A stretch of 64,000 nucleotides of DNA, from NCBI RefSeq assembly GCF_033547095.1, contig NZ_CP137852.1, positions 3,031,501 to 3,095,500 on the forward strand, read 5' to 3'. This stretch comes from Sediminicoccus rosea. GTDB taxonomy: Bacteria; Pseudomonadota; Alphaproteobacteria; Acetobacterales; Acetobacteraceae. A program made the position numbers and the translations under genes. Below, piece by piece: positions 55,450-63,153 of this stretch; the first letter of the stretch is position 1; every line of letters begins with the position of its first letter. The notes below the pieces were generated by a model, which searched no databases, was not told where the DNA came from, and saw nothing but the letters and a program-made list of their open reading frames with translations.

Positions 55450-56205
55450 ATGACTCGAATGCTGCGGCGCGTCCCCCCTTTCCTGCTGCTCAGCCTCCTT
55501 CTCGCCCCCGGATCCGGCACGGCCGCCCCCGGCTGCCCCTCCGTGACCGAAAGGCTGGCGCCCCTGCTCGGCGTCCAGGCCGAACTCGATGCGGGCGAGC
55601 CGCTGACCATCGTGGCCCTCGGCTCCTCCTCCACCGAGGGGGCGGGCGCCTCCTCGCCCGAGGCGGCCTATCCCAACCAGTTGCAGGCGCTGCTGCGCGG
55701 CAAGCTGCCGGGCGTGGAGCTGAACGTCGTCAATGCCGGAAAGTCGGGCGAGACCAGCCAGGAGATGCTGGCCCGGCTGGAGGCCGATGTGCTGACCCAT
55801 GACCCGGACCTCGTGATCTGGCAGGCCGGCGGCAATGAAGTCCTGCTCGGGCGGGATCCCGCGACCTTCCTCGACCTGATGCGCCAGGGCCTGCGCCGCC
55901 TGCGCGCGGCGGGCGTCGAGGTCGTGCTGATGGACAACCAGCAGGCCCCGCGCATCCTCGGTGCGCCCGCCCATGCCCGCTTCGAGGCGGCGATGCGTGC
56001 GCTCGCCGAGGAGGAGCGCGTGCCCCTCTTCGCCCGCTCGCGCCTCATGCGCCGCTGGCAGGAGGCGGGGCTGCCCCAGGGCGAGGTGATCGCGCCCGAC
56101 GGGCTGCATCACAATGACCGCGGCTATGCCTGCCTCGCCGAGGCCCTCGCGGCCGCCCTGCTCCGCTCGGCCGGGCAGCGCGAGGCGCAGCTCGCGGCGA
56201 ACTGA
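55450..56205 (+). CDS. SGNH/GDSL-family esterase, exported
   Basis: A 251-residue SGNH hydrolase. Signal peptide MTRMLRRVPPFLLLSLLLAP ends near AAPG. Block I is VALGSSSTEGAG (Ser60), block III is WQAGGNEVL (Asn129) and block V is PDGLHHNDRG (Asp217, His220), so the triad is complete. Such enzymes deacylate glycans, lipids or peptidoglycan. The start is the ATG at 55450 (weak ribosome site); 55459 is an alternative. It is divergent from OpgC with overlapping promoters and paralogous to the inactive copy at 53506. Confidence 0.85.
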   Translation: MTRMLRRVPPFLLLSLLLAPGSGTAAPGCPSVTERLAPLLGVQAELDAGEPLTIVALGSSSTEGAGASSPEAAYPNQLQALLRGKLPGVELNVVNAGKSGETSQEMLARLEADVLTHDPDLVIWQAGGNEVLLGRDPATFLDLMRQGLRRLRAAGVEVVLMDNQQAPRILGAPAHARFEAAMRALAEEERVPLFARSRLMRRWQEAGLPQGEVIAPDGLHHNDRGYACLAEALAAALLRSAGQREAQLAAN

Positions 56206-56217
56206 TCGCGCCCACGC

Positions 56218-56691
56218 GTGACCGTCACCACCACCGCCCTGCCCACCGGCGCCCTGCGGCATGAGATCGGCGTCGCCGCCTCCGCCCTGCCCGCGGTGCG
56301 GCCCTCGGCCCTCGAATCCGCCTGGGAGGCGGCCCGCGCCTCCGCCGAGGCGGGGCTCTGGGGCCCGGCGCGGCTGATCGCCTTCCAGGACGGCGTGGAG
56401 ATCGCGCTGACCGATGCGGATGCCGCCTGCTGGGCCGAGGCCATGGCCCGTCGCGAGGGGCTCGATTCCCTGGCCGGGCTGGCGCTCTGCCTGCGCCTGC
56501 TCGCGCTCGTCGAGGTACTGGGCCGGGCCAAGTGGCTGCGCGGCCTCTTCGCCATTACGGCCGAGGGGGCGGAATTCCACCCTGCCCTGCTCGCCGCCGC
56601 GGCCCGCGCACCGCTCGACGCCACGGGGCGTTTCGAGGATGGCCCATTGCGTGCGATGCTGGGGCGTAGCATTTCGCATGTCTCGGCCTGA
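56218..56691 (+). CDS. Hypothetical protein, Ala-rich
   Basis: A 157-residue protein starting at a GTG 12 bases after the SGNH hydrolase stop. It is mostly helical with alanine-rich segments, GLWGPARLIAFQDGVEIALTD and ALCLRLLALVEVLGRAKWL, with no signal peptide. The composition suggests a cytosolic helical protein. I do not recognise a family. Operon position suggests joint expression with the SGNH hydrolase and the lipoprotein after it. Confidence 0.65.
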   Translation: MTVTTTALPTGALRHEIGVAASALPAVRPSALESAWEAARASAEAGLWGPARLIAFQDGVEIALTDADAACWAEAMARREGLDSLAGLALCLRLLALVEVLGRAKWLRGLFAITAEGAEFHPALLAAAARAPLDATGRFEDGPLRAMLGRSISHVSA

Positions 56692-56732
56692 TGCCCCCAT
56701 CTGACGCCCATCCTGAAGAAAGATTTTCCCGC

Positions 56733-57155
56733 ATGCCGCGCGCCGCCTGGCTCCTGCCCGTCCTGCTCCTCGCCGCCTGCGGCGCCCCCAATTCCGGCCT
56801 GCCCCGCTTCGACACGCCCACTCTCTCCCCGCCCCGCCCCGGCGACCCCGCGACCAATCCGGCCGTGGTGCAGGCCTGCCGCGTGCAGGTGGCGCAGGAG
56901 CTCCAGCGCCAGGACCGCGGCATGCTGCTGCGCGAGGATGAAAGCACCTCCCGTCTCGGCGCCGGCTTCGGCGGCCAGCCCTCGACCAACCAGACCGACG
57001 TGCTGGCGCGGCAATACCTGTTCGAGCGGCGCATCAACGAGTGCATCCGCCTGAACACCCGGACCGATCCCTCGGTGCAGCCGGCCCCCGCCGCCACCCC
57101 GGCCGCGACGCCCGCCCCCACCCCGCCCCGCCGAGGGAGCCGCTCGGGCTCCTGA
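56733..57155 (+). CDS. Small lipoprotein of unknown function
   Basis: A 140-residue predicted lipoprotein: MPRAAWLLPVLLLAACGAPN with lipobox LAAC (Cys16). The mature part contains PAVVQACRVQVAQELQRQDR, a DESTSRLG stretch and FERRINECIRLN with two more Cys, then a Pro/Ala-rich and basic tail. The ATG at 56733 is chosen for the signal; the longer frame from 56691 overlaps the previous gene by one base and is also possible. It overlaps nothing downstream, but the MFS frame is open across its stop. Confidence 0.75.
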   Translation: MPRAAWLLPVLLLAACGAPNSGLPRFDTPTLSPPRPGDPATNPAVVQACRVQVAQELQRQDRGMLLREDESTSRLGAGFGGQPSTNQTDVLARQYLFERRINECIRLNTRTDPSVQPAPAATPAATPAPTPPRRGSRSGS

Positions 57156-57249
57156 GCTGGGACCCTTCGGCGCGCTCGGCCGCGCCCTGTCCCACCGCGA
57201 TGCCCGGATCTTCTTCTCGGCCAGCCTGACCGCCTGGACCGGGCTCTGG

Positions 57250-58392
57250 ATGCACCGCATCGCGGTGATGTGGCTGGCCTGGGAGCTGACGCGCTCCTCC
57301 TTCTGGGTCGGCATGGTCGCCTTTTGTGACCTCGCGCCCGCCGTCGTCTTCAGCCCCATCGCGGGCGCCGTGGCGGACCGCATGAATCGCGTGAAGCTGA
57401 CCATGATCGCCCAGGGGGTGATCGGCGCGCAGGCGCTCGGCATCGCGATCCTCACCTGGACGGGGGTGATCTCCATCACTTCGCTCCTCGTCTTCGAGGT
57501 GATCGGCGGGATCGCGGCGAGCTTCGCCCAGCCCGCGCGCCAGGCGCTGATGCCGGGCCTCGTCCCCCGCGCCGACCTGCCGGCGGCGGTGGCCTGCAAT
57601 TCGCTCACCTTCAACGTCGCCCGCTTCCTCGGGCCCGCCATCGCGGGGCCGATGGTCGCGATCTGGGGCGTGGTGCCCGCCATCCTCTGCAATGTCGCGG
57701 CCTATGTGGTGGCGACGGCGAGCCTGCCACTGATGAAGGTGGACCCCGCCCATATCCAGGGCCACGCGCCCGAGGCGTCGCTGCTGGCCGAAACGGTGGA
57801 GGGCGTGCGCTATGCCGCGAACCACCCGGGCATTGGCCCGATCCTGCTCTTCGCCGGGATCAGCGCCATCCTGCTGCGCGGCGTGCAGGAGGTGCTGCCG
57901 CCCTATGTCGAACGCCTCTTCGACCAGGGGGCGGCCGGGCTCGCGCTACTGACGGCGGCGATCGGCATCGGCGCGCTTGTGGCCGGGCTCTGGGTCGCCT
58001 CGCGCGGGCGGCTCGCCGGCACCACGCGGATCGCGGTCGTGGCCATCGGCGTGCAGGCGCTGTGCGCCATGGGCTTCGTCGCCACCGGATGGTTTCCCTT
58101 CGCCGTGCTCTGCGGCGCGCTCTATGGCGCCTGCGCCTCGATCCATGGGATCTCGGTGCAGACGCTCGCGCAATCGGCGGCGTTGACCCGGATGCGCGGG
58201 CGGACGCTGGCGCTCTGGGGCCTCATCACCCGCGCCTGCCCGGCCCTCGGCGCGCTGGTGCTGGGCACGGCGGGCGAGGTGTTCGGCATGCGGCTTCCCA
58301 CCCTGATCGCGGCCAGCGCGGCGCTGCTGGTCACGCTCTGGGGCGTGACACGCATGCGCGGCTGGGCCAGACATCTTGAGAATCCCACATAG
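57250..58392 (+). CDS. MFS transporter
   Basis: A 380-residue integral membrane protein of the drug/metabolite-efflux MFS type (MFS_3/enterobactin-exporter-like). Segments seen: GIAASFAQPARQALMPGLVP and a central loop, then LFAGISAILLRGVQEVLPPY. The first canonical start (57250) cuts off the conserved TM1 lead-in: upstream in the same frame the sequence reads FGALGRALSHRDARIFFSAS, typical of the family. The only possible upstream start is CTG at 57157, just after the lipoprotein stop. So the true protein is probably about 31 residues longer. Confidence 0.88.
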   Translation: MHRIAVMWLAWELTRSSFWVGMVAFCDLAPAVVFSPIAGAVADRMNRVKLTMIAQGVIGAQALGIAILTWTGVISITSLLVFEVIGGIAASFAQPARQALMPGLVPRADLPAAVACNSLTFNVARFLGPAIAGPMVAIWGVVPAILCNVAAYVVATASLPLMKVDPAHIQGHAPEASLLAETVEGVRYAANHPGIGPILLFAGISAILLRGVQEVLPPYVERLFDQGAAGLALLTAAIGIGALVAGLWVASRGRLAGTTRIAVVAIGVQALCAMGFVATGWFPFAVLCGALYGACASIHGISVQTLAQSAALTRMRGRTLALWGLITRACPALGALVLGTAGEVFGMRLPTLIAASAALLVTLWGVTRMRGWARHLENPT

Positions 58393-58403
58393 GACAAGTT
58401 CGG

Positions 58404-59378
58404 ATGCTGAACACCGCGATCATCGGCATGGGCGCCTGGGGGCGCACGCTCGTCAATTCCGTGCAGGGCAAGAACGGGGCGGGCATCCGCTTCGTCGCCG
58501 GCACCACCGGCACGCTGGACAAGGCGCGTGACTACGCGGCCGAGAAGGGCATCCGCCTGCACGCCACCTATGCCGATGTGCTGGCGGACCGCGATGTGCA
58601 GGCCGTGGCCCTGGCCTCGCCCCATGGCATCCATGCCGAGCAGGTGATCGCCGCCGCCGCCGCGGGCAAGCATGTCTTCGTCGAGAAGCCCTTCACCCTC
58701 ACCAAGGCGAGTGCCGAGGCCGCCGTCGCCGCCTGCCGCAAGGCCGGCGTGGTCCTGGCGCTCGGTCACAACCGCCGCTTCCTGCCCGCCGTCGCCGAGA
58801 TGAAGAAGATCGTGGCCGAAGGCGGCATCGGCACGCTGCTGCATGTCGAGGGCCAGTTCAGCGGCCCCGGTGCCTTCGCCTACAAGGAGGGGATGTGGCG
58901 CGCCGACCGCGCGGAAAGCCCGCTGGGTGGCATGGGCGGCATGGGCATCCACATGGTGGACATGATCATCAACCTGGCCGGCCGCTTCCGCGACGTGCGG
59001 GTGCTGAGCCACGCCAAGGTCAGCACCACGATCGACGACACGACGGCGATGCTGGCCACGCTCGCCAGCGGGACGACGGTGACCTTCGCGACCCTGGCGC
59101 TGGCCCCGCGCTACTGGCGCGTGGCGCTCTTCGGCACGGATGGCCTGGTCGAGCAGCGCGGGCATGAGCAGCTCTTCTTCCGCGGCCGGGACGGCAAGGA
59201 ATGGACGCGCGACTTCCCGGTGACCGACATCGAGCATGCCGAGCTGGAGGCCTTCGCCGCCGCGGTGGCCGGCGGCCCGGCCTATCCGCTGCCGCTGGAC
59301 GAGGCGATCCATGGCGTTTCGGTCTTCGAGACGATGATCTTCGCCGCCGCCTCGGGGAGCGCCTACGCGGTTCCCTGA
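58404..59378 (+). CDS. Gfo/Idh/MocA family oxidoreductase
   Basis: A 324-residue NAD(P)-dependent dehydrogenase. N-terminal Rossmann fold MLNTAIIGMGAWGRTLV, then the hallmark EKPFTLTKASAEAAV (EKP near residue 92) and GHNRRFLPAV. The C-terminal alpha/beta domain has GGMGGMGIHMVDMIINLAG with the catalytic His. Such enzymes act on sugars, inositols or related cyclic substrates. It starts 11 bases after the MFS gene stop, so the pair may handle one compound. Confidence 0.9.
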   Translation: MLNTAIIGMGAWGRTLVNSVQGKNGAGIRFVAGTTGTLDKARDYAAEKGIRLHATYADVLADRDVQAVALASPHGIHAEQVIAAAAAGKHVFVEKPFTLTKASAEAAVAACRKAGVVLALGHNRRFLPAVAEMKKIVAEGGIGTLLHVEGQFSGPGAFAYKEGMWRADRAESPLGGMGGMGIHMVDMIINLAGRFRDVRVLSHAKVSTTIDDTTAMLATLASGTTVTFATLALAPRYWRVALFGTDGLVEQRGHEQLFFRGRDGKEWTRDFPVTDIEHAELEAFAAAVAGGPAYPLPLDEAIHGVSVFETMIFAAASGSAYAVP

Positions 59379-59468
59379 GGGCGGCCCGCGCATGATCCGC
59401 CGCGGTGGAAGCACCAGGGCGGCGGGTCACCCTCACGGCGAGGCCGGGCCTTGATCAACCCCGGCTGA

Positions 59469-59819
59469 TTACGGTCGGGCGGCGCGCGCACGGGGCTGGG
59501 GCTCCGGCGTGTCGCAATTCTCGCCGGCCAGCGTCAGGGTGACGCTGCTGGAATTCGCGCCCTCCAGGCTGTCGGGTGGGGCGAGGACGAGTTGCACACC
59601 CTGCGGCGCCGCGGCCGGCATCACCTGGAACACCACCTCGGCCCCGCAGGCGCGCACCCCTTGCCGCGCCGCCCCGGCGCGGGTCGCGGCCAGGGCCTCC
59701 ACCGCCTGGGCCATGGCGTCGCCCAGGGTCAGCGTCGCGCTGGGCGGCGGCATGATCGGCGGCGCGGTGCAGGCCGGAAGGGCCAGGGCCGCGAGAATCA
59801 GGCCGGTCTTGCATCGCAT
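59469..59819 (-). CDS. Small lipoprotein of unknown function
   Basis: A 116-residue predicted lipoprotein: MRCKTGLILAALALPACTAP with lipobox LPAC (Cys17). The mature part has SATLTLGDAMAQAVEALAAT, two cysteines (RACGAEV; GENCDTPE) and a basic end. GGAGGA lies six bases before the ATG at 59819 and decides the start. It is divergent from ridA, 144 bases apart. No family recognised. Confidence 0.72.
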   Translation of the reverse strand: MRCKTGLILAALALPACTAPPIMPPPSATLTLGDAMAQAVEALAATRAGAARQGVRACGAEVVFQVMPAAAPQGVQLVLAPPDSLEGANSSSVTLTLAGENCDTPEPQPRARAARP

Positions 59820-59963
59820 GCGGCATCCTCCGAACGAGTGGCGGCGACTCTGCGCCGCCCGCCACGGCGCCGCAATGCGGGAATGCCGCCCCGCCGCCTT
59901 CCGCCGGGCGGCCCGCTGCGTTAAGTCTGTGCAGCCTTTGCAACACCAGGAGCAACGCCCGAG

Positions 59964-60314
59964 ATGAGCAAGATCACCCGCACCGGCAGCAACCAGATCC
60001 TCAGCAGTGCCGTGGAATACCACAACTTCGTGTATCTGGCCGGTATCACCGCCGATGACCTGAGCCAGGACATCACGGGCCAGACCCGCCAGGTCGTCGC
60101 CAAGATCAACGCCCTGCTGGAGGCGAACGGCACCGACACGACGCGCCTGCTGCAGGCGCAGATCTGGCTGAAGGACATCCGTGACCGCGACGCGATGAAC
60201 AAGGTCTGGGTGGAGTGGCTGGGCGATGCCGGCCGTCCGGCCCGCGCCTGCGTGCAGGCGAACATGGCCGATCCGCGCCACCTCGTGGAAATCATGATCA
60301 CCGCCTGCAAGTAA
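59964..60314 (+). CDS. RidA family protein (enamine/imine deaminase)
   Basis: A 116-residue RidA/YjgF-like protein. Seen: VYLAGITADDLSQDITGQTRQ, LLQAQIWLKDIRD with the usual Asp, and PARACVQANMADPRHLVEI, where the Arg binds the substrate carboxylate. RidA removes reactive 2-aminoacrylate-type intermediates made by PLP enzymes. It is followed by a strong terminator at 60355-60386. Confidence 0.93.
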   Translation: MSKITRTGSNQILSSAVEYHNFVYLAGITADDLSQDITGQTRQVVAKINALLEANGTDTTRLLQAQIWLKDIRDRDAMNKVWVEWLGDAGRPARACVQANMADPRHLVEIMITACK

Positions 60315-60354
60315 TTCCAACGGGCAGCCATTCACTGTCCGTCAATACTTCGAG

Positions 60355-60386
60355 AAGCGCGCTGGCCTGATCAGGCCAGCGCGCTT
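60355..60386. terminator. Strong intrinsic terminator after ridA
   Basis: AAGCGCGCTGGCCTGA-TCAGGCCAGCGCGCTT is a perfect 32-base palindrome with 16-base arms, and TTT follows on the plus strand (making a T-run of five). It fits a Rho-independent terminator of the ridA transcript, and it is nearly symmetric so may also act on the other strand. Confidence 0.85.
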
Positions 60387-60675
60387 TTTCGTGTCAGGGC
60401 GCCTGTGGCGTGACTGCGGCGCGGTGCGGCGATGCTGCGACGCGCCGATCATGACTATCCGATCCGGTGTGGCATTTCGGCCGCAACACTGTGGCAAAAA
60501 CCGACGATCGAGGCATTTGCAGGAAGATCATCCTGATTTCCGCGTCGCCACGGGGGGGCTGTGGACAAATCACGCCGGATTACAGCGTGTGTCGCAATTC
60601 CAGGTTGCCGGACCCGCCCTGCCCCGATACCCCGAAACACAGCGAAACATTCCAACCGCCCAGGAGGGGTTCTGC
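60387..60675 (+). promoter_or_regulatory. Long leader region of the CHAP-domain gene
   Basis: About 290 bases lie between the ridA terminator and the CHAP gene, with no gene-like ORF supported. They include a less GC-rich stretch (60450-60545, with CAACACTGTGGCAAAAACCG and GATCATCCTGATTT) and a homopurine/G-run region near 60550. AGGAGG stands eight bases before the ATG at 60676. A promoter and a long untranslated leader are likely; I could not fix boxes. Confidence 0.35.
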
Positions 60676-61413
60676 ATGCGTCTGAAGCTCGCGACCATGA
60701 CCATGTGCCTGCTGCTCGGCGCAGCGCCCTTTGCGCCGCAGGCCTCCGCCTCGCGGGGGGATGCACGGTCGGATGTGCGGACTTCCGCGTCGCAGCCCCG
60801 CAATGCCTCGACCCAGGCCAACCGCCAGGCCCGCCCGCGCCAGACCCGCGCCGGCAACTATGGCGGCGGCCTGACATGCGTGCCCTATGCGCGCTCGGTC
60901 ACCGGCATGGACATCTCGGGCAATGGGCGCGACTGGTGGCACAATGCCGCCGGGCGCTATGCCCGTGGCCAGCGCCCACAGGTGGGCTCCGTCCTCGCCT
61001 GGCCGGGTTCGGGGGGCATGAGCTCCGGCCATGTCGCGGTCGTCTCCCGCGTCATCAACGCCCGCCTGATCGAGATTGACCACGCCAATTGGGGCGGCCC
61101 CGGCATCCGCCGCGGCACCGTGATGCGCAATGTGCAGGTGATGGACGTCTCCTCCGACAATTCCTGGACCCGGGTGCGCGTGCAGGTGGGCTGGAGCAAC
61201 GAGAATTTCGGCCGCGAGTACCCGACCTACGGCTTCATCCACAACCGCCCGGCCAACACGACCCTGGCCGATGCGGCGGATGAGATGATCCGCCCCGTCT
61301 CCTACTCCCGCCGCACCGCCGCGCCGCGCAGCCGCGCCACCCAGCAGCGCCCGGGGCAGCGCCCCGCCCAGCCCGCCACCCGCGTCGCCCAGGCCCGTCC
61401 GGCCAACCGCTGA
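60676..61413 (+). CDS. CHAP-domain amidohydrolase, secreted
   Basis: A 245-residue exported protein. Signal peptide MRLKLATMTMCLLLGAAPFA ends near ASA-SRG. A basic, Arg/Gln/Asn-rich linker (~28-60) leads to a CHAP cysteine peptidase-amidase domain: Cys68 in LTCVPYARSVTG, SGNGRDWWHNAA, His119 in SSGHVAVVSR, and EIDHANWG. CHAP enzymes cut peptidoglycan cross-bridges or stem peptides. A C-terminal Arg/Gln/Pro-rich tail follows from about residue 205. The ATG at 60676 is set by AGGAGG upstream. Confidence 0.87.
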   Translation: MRLKLATMTMCLLLGAAPFAPQASASRGDARSDVRTSASQPRNASTQANRQARPRQTRAGNYGGGLTCVPYARSVTGMDISGNGRDWWHNAAGRYARGQRPQVGSVLAWPGSGGMSSGHVAVVSRVINARLIEIDHANWGGPGIRRGTVMRNVQVMDVSSDNSWTRVRVQVGWSNENFGREYPTYGFIHNRPANTTLADAADEMIRPVSYSRRTAAPRSRATQQRPGQRPAQPATRVAQARPANR

Positions 61414-61467
61414 CCTCGGCGCGCGGATGGGGCATGCTGGGCGCCTGAGCCTCAGCAGGATGCCCCC

Positions 61468-61788
61468 ATGTTCGTCGCCGCCAATCGCTTCCGCGTCATC
61501 CCCGAGCACGCCGCCGATTTCGAGCAGGTCTGGCTGACCCGTGAGAGCCGGCTGCATGAATTGCCGGGCTTCGTCAGCTTCCAGCTGCTGCGCGGGCCGC
61601 AGGCCGCGGACCACATCCTCTACACCTCCTCCACGCTCTGGGCCTCGCGCGCGGATTTCGAAGCCTGGACCAAATCCGAGCAGTTCCGCCGCGCCCATTC
61701 AGGCGCCGGCAGCAGCCGGAACCTGACGCTGGGGCCGCCGAACTTCGAGGGTTTCGATGTGCTGCAACACATCAAGAACGAGCCGTAA
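61468..61788 (+). CDS. IsdG/HmoA-like heme-degrading monooxygenase (ABM domain)
   Basis: A 106-residue antibiotic-biosynthesis-monooxygenase fold protein. The IsdG-type catalytic triad is present at the expected places: Asn6 (VAANRFRV), Trp67 (DFEAWTKSEQ) and His77 (RRAHSGAG). That predicts heme oxygenation to release iron, though related small ABM proteins have other roles. It is 54 bases after the CHAP gene and 28 bases before a methyltransferase gene on the same strand. Confidence 0.85.
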   Translation: MFVAANRFRVIPEHAADFEQVWLTRESRLHELPGFVSFQLLRGPQAADHILYTSSTLWASRADFEAWTKSEQFRRAHSGAGSSRNLTLGPPNFEGFDVLQHIKNEP

Positions 61789-61816
61789 AATACTGTTCTT
61801 GAAAGAAAAGTTCTAA

Positions 61817-62515
61817 ATGACGCAGCCGGCCCAGCCCATCTCCGACTACGATTTCATCGACTTCGGCGCCTCCAAGGGGGGATCGCTGAGCTGGGCCGCC
61901 GGCGCCTTTGGCGGGCGCGGCATCGGGGTGGATATCTCCCCGGCCAAGATCCAGCGCCTCACCCAGGCGGGCCATGCGGGCTTCGTCGCCGATGCCACCT
62001 CGCTCGACCTGCCCGATGGCAGCTTCCGCTACGCCACCATGATGAACTTCCTGGAACACCTGCCTGACCGGCAGACCGGCGAGCGCATCATCGCCTCGGC
62101 GGTGCGCGTCTCGCGCGATTTCGCCTTCATCCTCGGCCCCAATTTCGACGAGGCGGCCACGCTGCGCCGCCTGGGCCTGAAGAAGTACTTCGCGGATTGG
62201 AGCGGCCACACCTGGCACCACACGACGCAGGAGCTGGGCGAGATCCTCTCCGGGCTGGGCCACCCCTTCAAGCTGATCGAGTTCGGCGAGATCCGCCACA
62301 GCTCGCACCCCTACCTGCTGCCCCTCGAGGCCGGGCGGAACCGGAGCGCCTATGACCCCGCGCTGGACCCGCCCAAGCCGGACACGAAGATCCGGCGGGG
62401 GGTCTTCGGCTGGGTGGCCGCGGTCGTCTGGAAGAATCCGGCGGTGGATGTGGCGGACATCCTGCTGAAGGCCGCCGGCTGCCGCGTCGTCCCGGTGGGG
62501 CGCGCGGGGGGCTGA
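61817..62515 (+). CDS. Class I SAM-dependent methyltransferase
   Basis: A 232-residue methyltransferase-fold protein. Motif I is DFIDFGASKGGSLSWAAGAF (residues 12-31), followed by GIGVDISPAKIQRL (ribose-binding Asp) and FLEHLPDRQTG. The motif is diverged from the usual E/DxGxGxG. Substrate unknown. Its short distance to the IsdG-like gene suggests one transcript, but a functional link is not evident. Confidence 0.8.
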   Translation: MTQPAQPISDYDFIDFGASKGGSLSWAAGAFGGRGIGVDISPAKIQRLTQAGHAGFVADATSLDLPDGSFRYATMMNFLEHLPDRQTGERIIASAVRVSRDFAFILGPNFDEAATLRRLGLKKYFADWSGHTWHHTTQELGEILSGLGHPFKLIEFGEIRHSSHPYLLPLEAGRNRSAYDPALDPPKPDTKIRRGVFGWVAAVVWKNPAVDVADILLKAAGCRVVPVGRAGG

Positions 62516-62550
62516 ACCCAGCCCTCGGCACGGCGGGGGTGGCCCCCCCC

Positions 62551-63153
62551 CTAGGCTCCGGCCGTCATTTCCATCGAGCGGTCCCAGAGATTGGGCACCA
62601 CCGTGTTGGTGTAGCCCGAGACGAAGCGCTTCTTCGCGCTCGTCGCGGGGTCGAAGGTGTGGCGCTCGATTGCGCCGATATTGCCGCCATAGACATGGAT
62701 GGAGATGGAGGGACGGTCCGGGATGGCGTTCTCCACCCAGTGCACATCCTCCTCGCCCGAGCCCACGCCCACCACCTGGCCGGGGCTCAGATGGTCCACC
62801 TGGCCCTCGCGCATCGGGCGGCCGGGCTCGGGGTGCATGGTGACGCTGACCTCGGCGCCGCGCAGCATGCCGACCAGGCCCCAGACCTTGTGGTTGTGCA
62901 CCGGCGTGCGCTGGCCGATGCCCCAGACGAAGCTGACCACCGAGAAGCGCTCCAGCGGGTCGCAATGCAGCAGGTATTGGCGGTAGGTCGGGCCGGGCTC
63001 GGCCAGGGCCTCGGGCAGCCAGTCGTCATGGGCGATGAGTTCGGCGAGCAGGGCCTCGCCCTCGGCGAGCCAGCGCGCCTCGCTGGGGTTCTGGTCGGCC
63101 AGGCGCGTCATCGCCTGGATGAAACGGCGCAGACGGGAGATATCGGGCATCAT
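62551..63153 (-). CDS. Cysteine dioxygenase-like cupin protein
   Basis: A 200-residue non-heme-iron thiol dioxygenase-like cupin. The three iron His ligands are visible: His86 and His88 in TPVHNHKVWG and His138 in EEDVHWVEN. Bacterial members oxidise cysteine or 3-mercaptopropionate to the sulfinate. The Arg that selects substrate cannot be assigned here. It overlaps the M20 peptidase gene upstream by four bases (ATGA), so a peptidase or deacylase and a thiol dioxygenase are made together. Convergent with the methyltransferase gene. Confidence 0.85.
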   Translation of the reverse strand: MMPDISRLRRFIQAMTRLADQNPSEARWLAEGEALLAELIAHDDWLPEALAEPGPTYRQYLLHCDPLERFSVVSFVWGIGQRTPVHNHKVWGLVGMLRGAEVSVTMHPEPGRPMREGQVDHLSPGQVVGVGSGEEDVHWVENAIPDRPSISIHVYGGNIGAIERHTFDPATSAKKRFVSGYTNTVVPNLWDRSMEMTAGA

